Part shown: positions 5,306 to 12,070 of the stretch, in pieces
How the letters are laid out: every line of letters begins with the position of its first letter
Position numbering within the stretch: position 1 is the stretch's first letter
Source: Desulfonatronospira sp.
Lineage (GTDB): Bacteria; Desulfobacterota; Desulfovibrionia; Desulfovibrionales; Desulfonatronovibrionaceae
NCBI GenBank assembly: GCA_003563255.1
Contig: PWSL01000502.1
Span: 1-12,070, forward strand
Reading direction: 5' to 3'
DNA length: 12,070 nt
Notes under the pieces: generated by a model
Seen by the model: only the letters and a program-made list of their open reading frames with translations
Told to the model about the DNA's origin: nothing
Database searches by the model: none
Program-made: the position numbers and the translations under genes

Positions 5306-6738
5306 ATCGCCTCGGAGATGCTTTGCTCAGAATCATGGCTGTCTGCTTGTTCAGCAAATTTATCGATCAAGGAATCAGGCAGGCGCAGCTGCCCGGAGAT
5401 AAGTTTGGGTAGGAGTGTATCGCGGAGGTTGGTAAGTTCGACAATATTCTCGGAGAGTGAGAGCAGTTTCAAATAAATTGAATGAGACTGCTCATTAAAA
5501 TACTTAAGGATCTTATCTTCGGGAACCAAAAAAGGGATGGGCCTGAAATTTTTTTTGCTGATCTCCATGAAGGTACTTCCGTTAGCCCTGTCTGTAATCT
5601 GTTCCATATTGAAATACGCCCAGAGATGAAGATACATTGAACCGTACTTCTCACTTGGTATCATGGCGATGATCCCCTGGTTCACTGAAACCGGAATATT
5701 GCTTATTGCGAGGTATCCAATAGGCGCTCTTGAGGACATTAAAACAACCCCGGCCTCAAGCTGGCCAGATGCTATTTTATTAACTCCAGCATCGGTTAAA
5801 TGCCGCTCAGTGTCTGTCAAAATAATAGAGTTGAGTCTGGACATATCTTTTGGAGTACAAAAGGCATGCACCCCGCCAGCCCAGTACGAATCATCCTTTG
5901 TACTGGGTGTCCCCCCTCCGGCAGTATTAACTTGATCACCTATTGTACTTACCTCCCACCCCTCCGGTATCCACCCCAGTTCCTCAGTAAAGACAAAACG
6001 GCTGGGGAACAGCTCTTGAATCTCCTGCGGGAGTGGTTTACGCTTGTCCCCCAGAGCCTTCCGGGCTTCTGCCTTGGCTTTCAGGGGTTCAGGAATGGGG
6101 TTGCCTGCTGCTAAGGCATTGTCGATCACTGGATCAAAATCAACAAACCAGCTTTTGAACATTGCCTGAGCCATTGACTCTAAGGTGGCATTCATCTGTC
6201 GGTTGAGTTCGATTTTGTCGTCAAGTGATGAAAGTATTTTAGTGACAAGCTGTTGTTGTAAGATTGAGGGAAAGAAAACCTTCAAGCCAGCCAAATCACT
6301 GCCGCGAATTCCAGCTTGGCCAGCGCCTTGTTCAATGATTGTTCCCATCTCAGCCCTACCTTGAGGGCTTTTAAAGAAATAATAAATGTATTCTGGAATA
6401 ACTTTTGCTTGATCCAGCCGCACACGAATTAGGTGTGATTCAAATGTCACAGGCTCATTGTCACCTAAAAAGATAGAACATTTTCCTGCACCGGACAAAA
6501 CTAATGACTGGCGTGCAAACAGAAGGTCACTTCTTTGTAATAATGAACTTGCTGCCTCTTTTTTACTCAGCGGTGCACGGTCGCAAGGAATATTTAACAT
6601 CCTGTCGAACTCAAATATTTCTCCCATATTAATAAACTTATAGCCCCTTCCTCTGATTTTTTTGGGCTTAGTAAGACCATTTCGAGAAGGTTCCAAATAA
6701 AGATCGCCAAGCTTGACGATTTTTATTTTACTCCCCAT
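5302..6738 (-). CDS. hsdS: Type I restriction-modification specificity subunit HsdS
   Basis: HsdS recognises the bipartite DNA target of the type I complex. The 478-residue protein has two target recognition domains, at about 5-165 and 255-420. The central helical spacer ILSSLDDKIELNRQMNATLE and AMFKSWFVDFDPV (about 168-205) and the C-terminal spacer (LLSLSENIVELTNLRDTLLPKLISGQL) are the conserved regions that pack against HsdM. The second domain contains the family-typical GWIPEGWEV entry and GGGTPST. The start at 6738 overlaps the end of hsdM by 11 nt, indicating one transcript. The stop codon overlaps the ATG of the hsdR relic. Both recognition domains look complete, so the specificity is probably functional; the target sequence cannot be predicted from this. 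Confidence 0.96.
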   Translation of the reverse strand: MGSKIKIVKLGDLYLEPSRNGLTKPKKIRGRGYKFINMGEIFEFDRMLNIPCDRAPLSKKEAASSLLQRSDLLFARQSLVLSGAGKCSIFLGDNEPVTFESHLIRVRLDQAKVIPEYIYYFFKSPQGRAEMGTIIEQGAGQAGIRGSDLAGLKVFFPSILQQQLVTKILSSLDDKIELNRQMNATLESMAQAMFKSWFVDFDPVIDNALAAGNPIPEPLKAKAEARKALGDKRKPLPQEIQELFPSRFVFTEELGWIPEGWEVSTIGDQVNTAGGGTPSTKDDSYWAGGVHAFCTPKDMSRLNSIILTDTERHLTDAGVNKIASGQLEAGVVLMSSRAPIGYLAISNIPVSVNQGIIAMIPSEKYGSMYLHLWAYFNMEQITDRANGSTFMEISKKNFRPIPFLVPEDKILKYFNEQSHSIYLKLLSLSENIVELTNLRDTLLPKLISGQLRLPDSLIDKFAEQADSHDSEQSISEAI

Positions 6739-8302
6739 AACCCAGCGCCTCCAGATTCTCCCGAATCATCGCATCCAGCTTTTCCGATTCCTCCATCTGT
6801 TGATACAGCTTCCGGGTCAACTTGCTCATTTTCTCCTCAAAAGGGATGCCGTCATCCTCAATTTCTGCCGCTCCTACATAGCGCCCCGGAGTCAGTACAT
6901 AATCATTGTCCCTGATATCTTGCAGGGTGGCAGCTTTGCAGAATCCAGGCTGATCCTGGTAAGTGCCGCCTTTGGCTTCGCCCCGCCAGGCATGATATGT
7001 GCTGGCAATCTCGGCAATATCCTCGCTGGTAAGTTCCCTATGAGTACGGTCGATCATGCTTCCCATGCCTCGGGCATCAATAAACAGGGTCTCTCCCTGG
7101 CGATTGCGGCGGTTGCTCTCGCTGTGGCCTTCCACAGCCCTGGCCTTTTTATTCCTGGTCAAAAACCACAGGCAGACTGGAATCTGCGTGGTGTAGAACA
7201 GCTGCCCCGGCAAAGCGATCATGCAGTCCACAAGGTCGTTTTCAATAATTTTCCGGCGGATCAGCCCTTCACTGCTGGTATTGGTGGACATGGAGCCATT
7301 GGCCAGCACAAACCCGGCCACGCCGTTTTCAGACAGCTTGGAGATAATGTGCAGTATCCAGGCATAATTGGCATTGCCTGGGGGAGGTACTTCGTAGCCG
7401 CTCCAGCGCGGATCATCGGTCAGCTCATCTGGATCGCGCCACGCCTTGAGATTAAAAGGAGGATTGGCCATGATAAAATCGGCCTTCAGATCCGGGTGCT
7501 GATCCTTGAAAAATGTATCTGCGGGCATTTCGCCCAGATTTCCGGCTATGCCGCGAATGGCCAGGTTCATCTTGGCCAGTTTGTAGGTGGTGCTGGTGTA
7601 TTCCTGGCCGTAAATGGAAATGTCTTTCTGGTTCCCCTGGTGACTTTCAACGAACTTAACCGACTGGACAAACATTCCCCCTGATCCGCAGCATGGATCA
7701 TAAATCTTGCCCTTATAAGGCTCGATCATCTCAGCGATCAGGTTGACCACGCACTTGGGCGTATAAAATTCCCCGCCGCCCTTGCCTTCGGTGGCTGCAA
7801 ACTTGCCCAGGAAATATTCATACACCCGTCCCACCACGTCATTTTCCTGGTCACAGACAGTATCGATATTGTTGATGGAATCAATCAGGGCTGACAGCTT
7901 GCTCTGGTCCAGGCCCATACGGGTAAAATAATTATCCGGCAGCGCACCTTTGAGGGATTTATTGTTCTTCTCCACGGAGTGCAGTGCCGAGTCGATCTTG
8001 ACCGCGATATCATCCTGTTTGGCCTGCTTTTGGATATAGGACCAGCGCGAGTTCTCCGGCAGGTAAAAGACATTCTTCATGGTGTAAAACTCCACCATGT
8101 CGATATAGGCTCCTTTCCCCTCCTGGATCAGTTCCTGCTTACGCGCTTCAAATTTGTCACTGACAAACTTGAGAAAGATCAGGCTCAAGACAACATGCTT
8201 GTACTCCGAGGACTCCACCGTCCCCCGCAGCTTGTCCGCCGTCTCCCATAAAGTCTGCTCAAAGCTCTTGGTTTTCTTGTTGGTATTTGATTTTTTGGGC
8301 AT
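6728..8302 (-). CDS. hsdM: Type I restriction-modification N6-adenine methyltransferase subunit HsdM
   Basis: HsdM transfers a methyl group from SAM to adenine in the HsdS-defined target and forms the modification core with HsdS. From the ATG at 8302 it has 524 residues. An N-terminal helical domain (SFEQTLWETADKLRG... YKHVVLSLIFLKFVSD) is followed by GGGEFYTPKCVV (175-186), SAM-binding motif I DPCCGSGG (202-209) and catalytic motif IV NPPF (280-283). The reading frame extends upstream to a GTG at 8359 that overlaps the stop of the HEPN gene as TAGTG. I prefer 8302 because MPKKSNTNKKTKSFEQ is the usual family start and the 19 extra residues look unrelated to the family; neither start has a strong ribosome binding site. 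Co-transcribed with hsdS. Confidence 0.97.
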   Translation of the reverse strand: MPKKSNTNKKTKSFEQTLWETADKLRGTVESSEYKHVVLSLIFLKFVSDKFEARKQELIQEGKGAYIDMVEFYTMKNVFYLPENSRWSYIQKQAKQDDIAVKIDSALHSVEKNNKSLKGALPDNYFTRMGLDQSKLSALIDSINNIDTVCDQENDVVGRVYEYFLGKFAATEGKGGGEFYTPKCVVNLIAEMIEPYKGKIYDPCCGSGGMFVQSVKFVESHQGNQKDISIYGQEYTSTTYKLAKMNLAIRGIAGNLGEMPADTFFKDQHPDLKADFIMANPPFNLKAWRDPDELTDDPRWSGYEVPPPGNANYAWILHIISKLSENGVAGFVLANGSMSTNTSSEGLIRRKIIENDLVDCMIALPGQLFYTTQIPVCLWFLTRNKKARAVEGHSESNRRNRQGETLFIDARGMGSMIDRTHRELTSEDIAEIASTYHAWRGEAKGGTYQDQPGFCKAATLQDIRDNDYVLTPGRYVGAAEIEDDGIPFEEKMSKLTRKLYQQMEESEKLDAMIRENLEALGYGE

Positions 8303-8358
8303 TGTTATATTTTGACAGTTGCAGGTTGGGGTGTAATGGATAAAGCGCTTCGTTCTCA

Positions 8359-9048
8359 CTAAGCGAGGTGCTGCTCAATAAACCGAGACACCCAAGCGTG
8401 CATGTCTTTCACGTCCTCTCCTCCGAATGCATCCCATTCACCATGTGCCGCGCTATTTCGTATGTCCGCAAAAGCGGTGATACGTTTCTGAGTAAGCTTT
8501 GGGTAGACACCAGCTTTCGCCAATACTGAATTTACCCTATCAAGTTTGGGTTTATCAGGCAGCTCCAATTCGGCTCGTTCTGCGAGTCGGCGAAGTGAAT
8601 CTTCAAGCACAGATCCGATGACCACAGCGGCAGGTGCGTAGTATCCTGCTGAAATGAGTGTTTCAGACTGATCTAAAAAATCGCTGAATACCTCTGCCTC
8701 GATTAATTCTCTGAGGTTGAATAGGTAGCCTTGTTCGTAGTCTTCAAGAGCAGCTTGGAGCACCCCCAATGCGCGTCGTGTAGGGGCATAGGTCAGGCCT
8801 TGCCTTATAGGTTGCGACGAGAAGTTCTTGTAATGCTCACTGTCTGCTCCAAAGACTCGCGAAAGAACATTCTGGACACTCGTAAACCACTGATACGCCA
8901 GTTGTGAATCAACAAATGCATCAAATCCAATTGTATTACGAGGGGGGTCCCTCCGAGTGGCTAGAACAGCCTCCCCTCGTTCAATCAATTCGCGGAGCCG
9001 TATAGTGACCTTCTCATCTACATTCAAATCTTCCTCCAAAGAATTCAT
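8359..9048 (-). CDS. HEPN-domain protein upstream of hsdM
   Basis: This 229-residue protein has two helical parts. The N-terminal half (residues 14-85: RLRELIERGEAVL... FVDSQLAYQWFTSVQNVLSRVFG) resembles the leading region of many uncharacterised abortive-infection-type proteins. The C-terminal half (about 115-229) looks like a HEPN/DUF4145-type domain: YYAPAAVVIGSVLEDSLRRLAE, then ITAFADIRNSAAHGEW with R197, N198 and H202 forming RNxxxH. In many HEPN toxins this motif is the metal-independent RNase site; in other members it only supports dimerisation. The stop codon is 56 nt before the hsdM ATG and touches the alternative GTG start, so it is likely co-transcribed with hsdM. It lies 91 nt after rloC. 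I do not recognise a named family, and the RNase activity is inferred. Confidence 0.78.
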   Translation of the reverse strand: MNSLEEDLNVDEKVTIRLRELIERGEAVLATRRDPPRNTIGFDAFVDSQLAYQWFTSVQNVLSRVFGADSEHYKNFSSQPIRQGLTYAPTRRALGVLQAALEDYEQGYLFNLRELIEAEVFSDFLDQSETLISAGYYAPAAVVIGSVLEDSLRRLAERAELELPDKPKLDRVNSVLAKAGVYPKLTQKRITAFADIRNSAAHGEWDAFGGEDVKDMHAWVSRFIEQHLA

Positions 9049-9059
9049 GAAGTAATGCA

Positions 9060-9120
9060 GTCTAACGTGTCTTTCAGGGAGTGCGGTTTTTTGTGCTTCG
9101 TTGAAAAAGCCTCGTTATGT
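9060..9120. other. Imperfect two-stem element between rloC and the HEPN gene
   Basis: Outer arms TAACG (9063-9067) and CGTTA (9113-9117) and inner arms TTTCA (9072-9076) and TGAAA (9102-9106) could form a two-stem structure about 60 bp long. The ends GTCTAAC and GTTATGT resemble the RYYYAAC/GTTRRRY boxes of integron attC sites, the second with one mismatch. It may be chance. Confidence 0.25.
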
Positions 9121-9139
9121 GCGGGCTTGTGACTGCGAC

Positions 9140-11500
9140 TCATACTGCTGGACATAGATCTTTGTAAATAAAATCCATAAATCTAGCCGCTGTGCGCCTT
9201 TGGTCCTCAATGTCATCGGTTGTCCAGCAATGATGGGAGGGATTCAACCTTTCCCTCCAAGAATGGGCCTGTTGAGCAAGGGCCGCTGAAATGAAGTCCC
9301 CCTCCTCAAGGCGGTCAATTTTCTCGCCTAGCATGCATTCGAACGCTCCAACTGCTTGAAGAGGCCGAGAGAACCTGAAAGTTAGTTCCGTCTCCAAGAA
9401 GATTCGAAGATCTCCTGCCGCATGGCTATTTTGATGCCCATCAGCAAATGCTGTGATCTGGCGCCGCTTTAGCTCGTGATCGCTGTGAACAAACTCATCT
9501 GCATTCTTACAGCACAGAGTAGATGCTCCTCCGGCGTTCTCGATTGCTAGGAGGTTCACTGGATGATTCCTTCCATACACAAGAAGAAATTTGGCGACAT
9601 CCGTCTCGTAGTGACTCAAAACGACAAGCTGCCGTACCTTCTTATATAGAGATATGATTTCATGATGTACCGCGCTGATTCTACTGTTATCGAACGACGT
9701 CACGGGATCATCGAGAACGACAAGCAGGGCTTGTTTTTCAGATGTATCCAGCAGGTTATCGATGTGGGCCCAAAAAACAGCTAACGCTAATGCTCGACGA
9801 TCCGACTCACTAAATATTTTTGCAAGGTTCTTTTCTGAAATGTGTTCTCCTTTAAAAAGAACCCTCAGGTAGTAGACAGGGGTGTGCCCAGCCGAATCCA
9901 ACTCCATTTCCAAGCGGAAATCTCTGCTCCCGAACTCATGAAACCACTTATTGAGGGAGGAAAAGTAACTTTGTAGATAAGTACTCTGTTGTGCCTTTAG
10001 GTTTGTTTCCAGAGTGGTGATTTCAGCGCGAAGAGCTTGGATTTCTCCATTAAGCGTTGCCAGTCTTGATACGAGCGCATCCTTTTCCAAGCGTTGAAGG
10101 TGCAATTTCGTGCTTTTCCCGGAAGTTGCTAAAGCACGTAGTTCCTCTTCGATTTTTTCCGGTTCTGAACTATCTTTGAAACTCTGCTGCTGGAGACCGA
10201 TTAGTTTCACTAACTCGTTGTAGCGAACAGCCAACAGCTGTAACCGCTCGTTTTCCGGCTCAGCAAAATTGCCGACCAGCTCTGGCTGAGGCTGGTGAGG
10301 TGTTTTCAGCTTGAGCCCAACTCGCTCTTCTACCTCCAGAACAAGCTTATTTCGCTCCTTGTCCCATACGTCCAGTGCCTCGGTTAGCTCATTGGACAAG
10401 GTCCCCAGGAGATTTCTATCATCCGAATACGACTCATCTTCCAGTAATTCGGGGTAACTGAGACACGCGTTGAGATTCTCTTGAATTTTAAGCTTAGTGG
10501 GTGCGATTGAATAACCTTTGATATTACTGAACTCCCCGTCAAGTTCACGCCGAATTGATTCTTCATGTTCCTTAAAGGACTCGTCAAAATATTGCCTATA
10601 CATTTCCAGCAGCTGTTTCGCGTCCTCTTGAAGCCTTTGCCCACAAAACTGGCACCTTTCACCATTGTTCTGTTGCAGTCCCCGCTGTATCCATGCTTCA
10701 GCACCTTCTTTTTCCATAAAGTTGCTGGAAATGTGCGCGGAGACACGTTGACTAGCTTTTTCATGATGAGTTTCTATCGACGTTTTCAAAGATGAATTAA
10801 TCCTTGCCATGTGGCTTTCTAAACTGAGAGACAGGGCAATTTCCTTGCAGACGGATCTTTGCTTAATTTGGGCTATGCTCCCTTTCTTCTTCTGTAGCGA
10901 TGCGTATTGTTTCTGTTGAAGCTCTATCGTCGACTCTAGTTGATCTTTCGTGTCAGACACTTGAAGAGATAGGAAGCCCTTTAAGTCTTGAATGTCTGAA
11001 AAACCGTCCCGCAGAAGTTGATTGCGCTCTCGCGTCTTCTCACCCTTGAGCTTCTTCTTATCAGCAATGTTTTGGGCACTCTGGACGCCTTGTTTCCCCA
11101 AGATGAATGAGCTCAAGTTCTCCTTTGTTGATCTTGTGAATTGGCGTGCCGCAAAGATGTTGTCGTGAAAGAAAGCATCGTCGAAAACAGCTATACTTGG
11201 TCTGTCAATGCCACCAAGATCCCAACTGGTTATACCTGCCGAAATCATGACTTCGCTCGTATGCCCATTCGGAATGAACGATAGCTTTGCCACCTGGGGA
11301 GCAGAGGACAAAGGGATTGTCTTTCTATGCATGAGGAGTTGGACATCATCTGTGCCCAGACTGCGAAGGATCTCTGATAAAGTTGATTTGCCGTAGGAAT
11401 TTCTCCCAAATATTAAGGTCAGCTTGGAAAACTCGGCCGCTCCGCATGAAGCGGCCCCAAAGCGTCCAATATTTTCAAGCTTCTGGATTCTCTTGAGCAT
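9140..11500 (-). CDS. rloC: RloC-like anticodon nuclease with SMC/Rad50-type ATPase and zinc hook
   Basis: PrrC/RloC proteins cut tRNA anticodon loops when restriction is inhibited or DNA is damaged, shutting down translation in the infected cell. The 786-residue protein has Walker A GRNSYGKST (32-40) and two coiled-coil arms (about 140-280 and 290-520). They are separated by CQFC (C283, C286), a CxxC zinc hook like that of Rad50 and RloC but absent from PrrC. Next come a signature-like SESDRRALALA (564-574), Walker B VVLDDPVTSFD (594-604) and the switch histidine in LSHYE (H630). The C-terminal domain has DLRIFLE (R699, E703) and LNPSHH (H756/H757), matching the RxxxE...H triad of the PrrC/RloC anticodon nuclease. 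It starts 43 nt after the glycosylase-like gene with only a weak AGG ribosome binding site. Linkage to hsdMSR is the classic context. Uncertainty is mainly whether the triad is active. Confidence 0.88.
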   Translation of the reverse strand: MLKRIQKLENIGRFGAASCGAAEFSKLTLIFGRNSYGKSTLSEILRSLGTDDVQLLMHRKTIPLSSAPQVAKLSFIPNGHTSEVMISAGITSWDLGGIDRPSIAVFDDAFFHDNIFAARQFTRSTKENLSSFILGKQGVQSAQNIADKKKLKGEKTRERNQLLRDGFSDIQDLKGFLSLQVSDTKDQLESTIELQQKQYASLQKKKGSIAQIKQRSVCKEIALSLSLESHMARINSSLKTSIETHHEKASQRVSAHISSNFMEKEGAEAWIQRGLQQNNGERCQFCGQRLQEDAKQLLEMYRQYFDESFKEHEESIRRELDGEFSNIKGYSIAPTKLKIQENLNACLSYPELLEDESYSDDRNLLGTLSNELTEALDVWDKERNKLVLEVEERVGLKLKTPHQPQPELVGNFAEPENERLQLLAVRYNELVKLIGLQQQSFKDSSEPEKIEEELRALATSGKSTKLHLQRLEKDALVSRLATLNGEIQALRAEITTLETNLKAQQSTYLQSYFSSLNKWFHEFGSRDFRLEMELDSAGHTPVYYLRVLFKGEHISEKNLAKIFSESDRRALALAVFWAHIDNLLDTSEKQALLVVLDDPVTSFDNSRISAVHHEIISLYKKVRQLVVLSHYETDVAKFLLVYGRNHPVNLLAIENAGGASTLCCKNADEFVHSDHELKRRQITAFADGHQNSHAAGDLRIFLETELTFRFSRPLQAVGAFECMLGEKIDRLEEGDFISAALAQQAHSWRERLNPSHHCWTTDDIEDQRRTAARFMDFIYKDLCPAV

Positions 11501-11543
11501 TTTAAAAACCTAAAAGCACATAAAGTTGCTAATTTTTACTGCA

Positions 11544-12070
11544 TTAAGTCTGAGTTGATCCTGTCGGACAAATATCCCGCATACTGCAATCATGGCAGAT
11601 CGGAATTCTTGACTTGCACCACTGCCTTCCAATTTCCCAGCATGGCAAATCCATCATGCCCGGGAATTCAGGGTGTAGCGATCTGGCCTTGTAGACTACC
11701 TGGTCCACTGTAGAATCTGGCGGACAAAGGCCAAGGCGGGTGAACACCCTGCGAACATGCACATCAGCCGAAATGTCGATAAAGTGATAATCAGCAAGCG
11801 GTATCTTGAAATCTCTGGCCAGAATGTTTGCCGCCATGCTGGCGATCTTGGGACCAACTCCCTTGAATTCCAAAAATCTGTAGACAACTTCGGCGCTGGA
11901 AGGCTTATCCTTCCAGATTTGAGAGGCATCCCCTCCATACTTTTCACAAATCAATCTGACAGCTGCAAGAAAATAGCCGCTCATGCTTTCGGCAAAGCGG
12001 TGCAGGGGAACCGGATTTGACATGTAATCCATGACGTCCGATCTCGAAAGCCGTTTCAATGATTCCATGG
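11544..12070 (-). CDS. Endonuclease III-like HhH-GPD DNA glycosylase, C-terminal part
   Basis: Base-excision repair enzymes of this superfamily remove damaged bases and may nick the abasic site. The visible part (about 174 residues; the 5' end lies beyond the window) has the helix-hairpin-helix FKGVGPKIASMAANIL. Its K74, counted from the ATG at 12068, aligns with the catalytic lysine of endonuclease III. Then comes ADVHVRRVFTRLGL, with D102 in the catalytic aspartate position. At the C-terminus CKSRIPICHDCSMRDIC has the exact C-x6-C-x2-C-x5-C spacing of the endonuclease III [4Fe-4S] loop. Endonuclease III is about 211 residues, so around 50-60 N-terminal residues are missing and the ATG at 12068 is probably internal. 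It may be a core repair gene marking the island edge, or a divergent nuclease that belongs to the defence cluster. Confidence 0.85.
   Translation of the reverse strand, partial: MESLKRLSRSDVMDYMSNPVPLHRFAESMSGYFLAAVRLICEKYGGDASQIWKDKPSSAEVVYRFLEFKGVGPKIASMAANILARDFKIPLADYHFIDISADVHVRRVFTRLGLCPPDSTVDQVVYKARSLHPEFPGMMDLPCWEIGRQWCKSRIPICHDCSMRDICPTGSTQT

Noticed and set aside
6713..7684. 323-codon plus-strand frame opposite hsdM
   Set aside because: Antisense to the conserved SAM-binding and NPPF regions; no ribosome binding site or domain.
1..12070. tRNA, rRNA or riboswitch
   Set aside because: I saw no cloverleaf, CCA-ended gene, rRNA signature or recognisable aptamer in the short intergenic stretches.

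Overview
The window reads as a defence island from a Gram-negative bacterium of moderate GC. The dense GATCCGGGGTCC and ATTCCGGC/GCCGGAAT palindromes and the protein styles resemble sulfate-reducing Desulfobacterota, but this is an impression; no rRNA or taxonomic marker is present. All supported genes lie on the minus strand, so the biological order runs from high to low coordinates.

Layout in transcription order: (1) the C-terminal part of an endonuclease III-like HhH-GPD glycosylase with an Fe-S cluster motif (11544 to the window end). (2) rloC (9140-11500), an SMC/Rad50-like ATPase with a zinc-hook CxxC and a C-terminal RxxxE...H anticodon-nuclease signature. (3) A 229-residue HEPN protein with an RNxxxH motif (8359-9048), ending just before hsdM. 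(4) A type I restriction-modification operon: hsdM (6728-8302), hsdS (5302-6738, overlapping hsdM) and hsdR (959-4186). (5) A Phd/YefM-ParE/RelE type toxin-antitoxin pair (268-872) with its own promoter. (6) The first 33 codons of a probable class I SAM-dependent methyltransferase (1-99), also with its own promoter.

The most unusual structure is between hsdS and hsdR. About 1.0 kb of palindromic repeats (4187-5225) carrying a small GIY-YIG nuclease gene has split the operon. The first codons of hsdR are present twice, as a 71-bp direct repeat with 4 mismatches. One copy starts the intact hsdR. The other still overlaps the hsdS stop codon as ATGA but is closed by a TAG. The ancestral operon was therefore hsdM-hsdS-hsdR with translational coupling, and recombination between the repeats would restore it exactly.

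Functionally, HsdMSR would methylate self DNA and cut foreign DNA. RloC would be a fail-safe tRNase triggered by DNA damage or by inhibition of restriction, as established for the PrrC/RloC family. The HEPN protein is a second potential RNase, apparently co-expressed with hsdM. The toxin-antitoxin pair stabilises the island or adds another dormancy response. The rloC + HEPN + hsdMSR combination and the GIY-YIG/REP-like insertion are the two points most worth following up.
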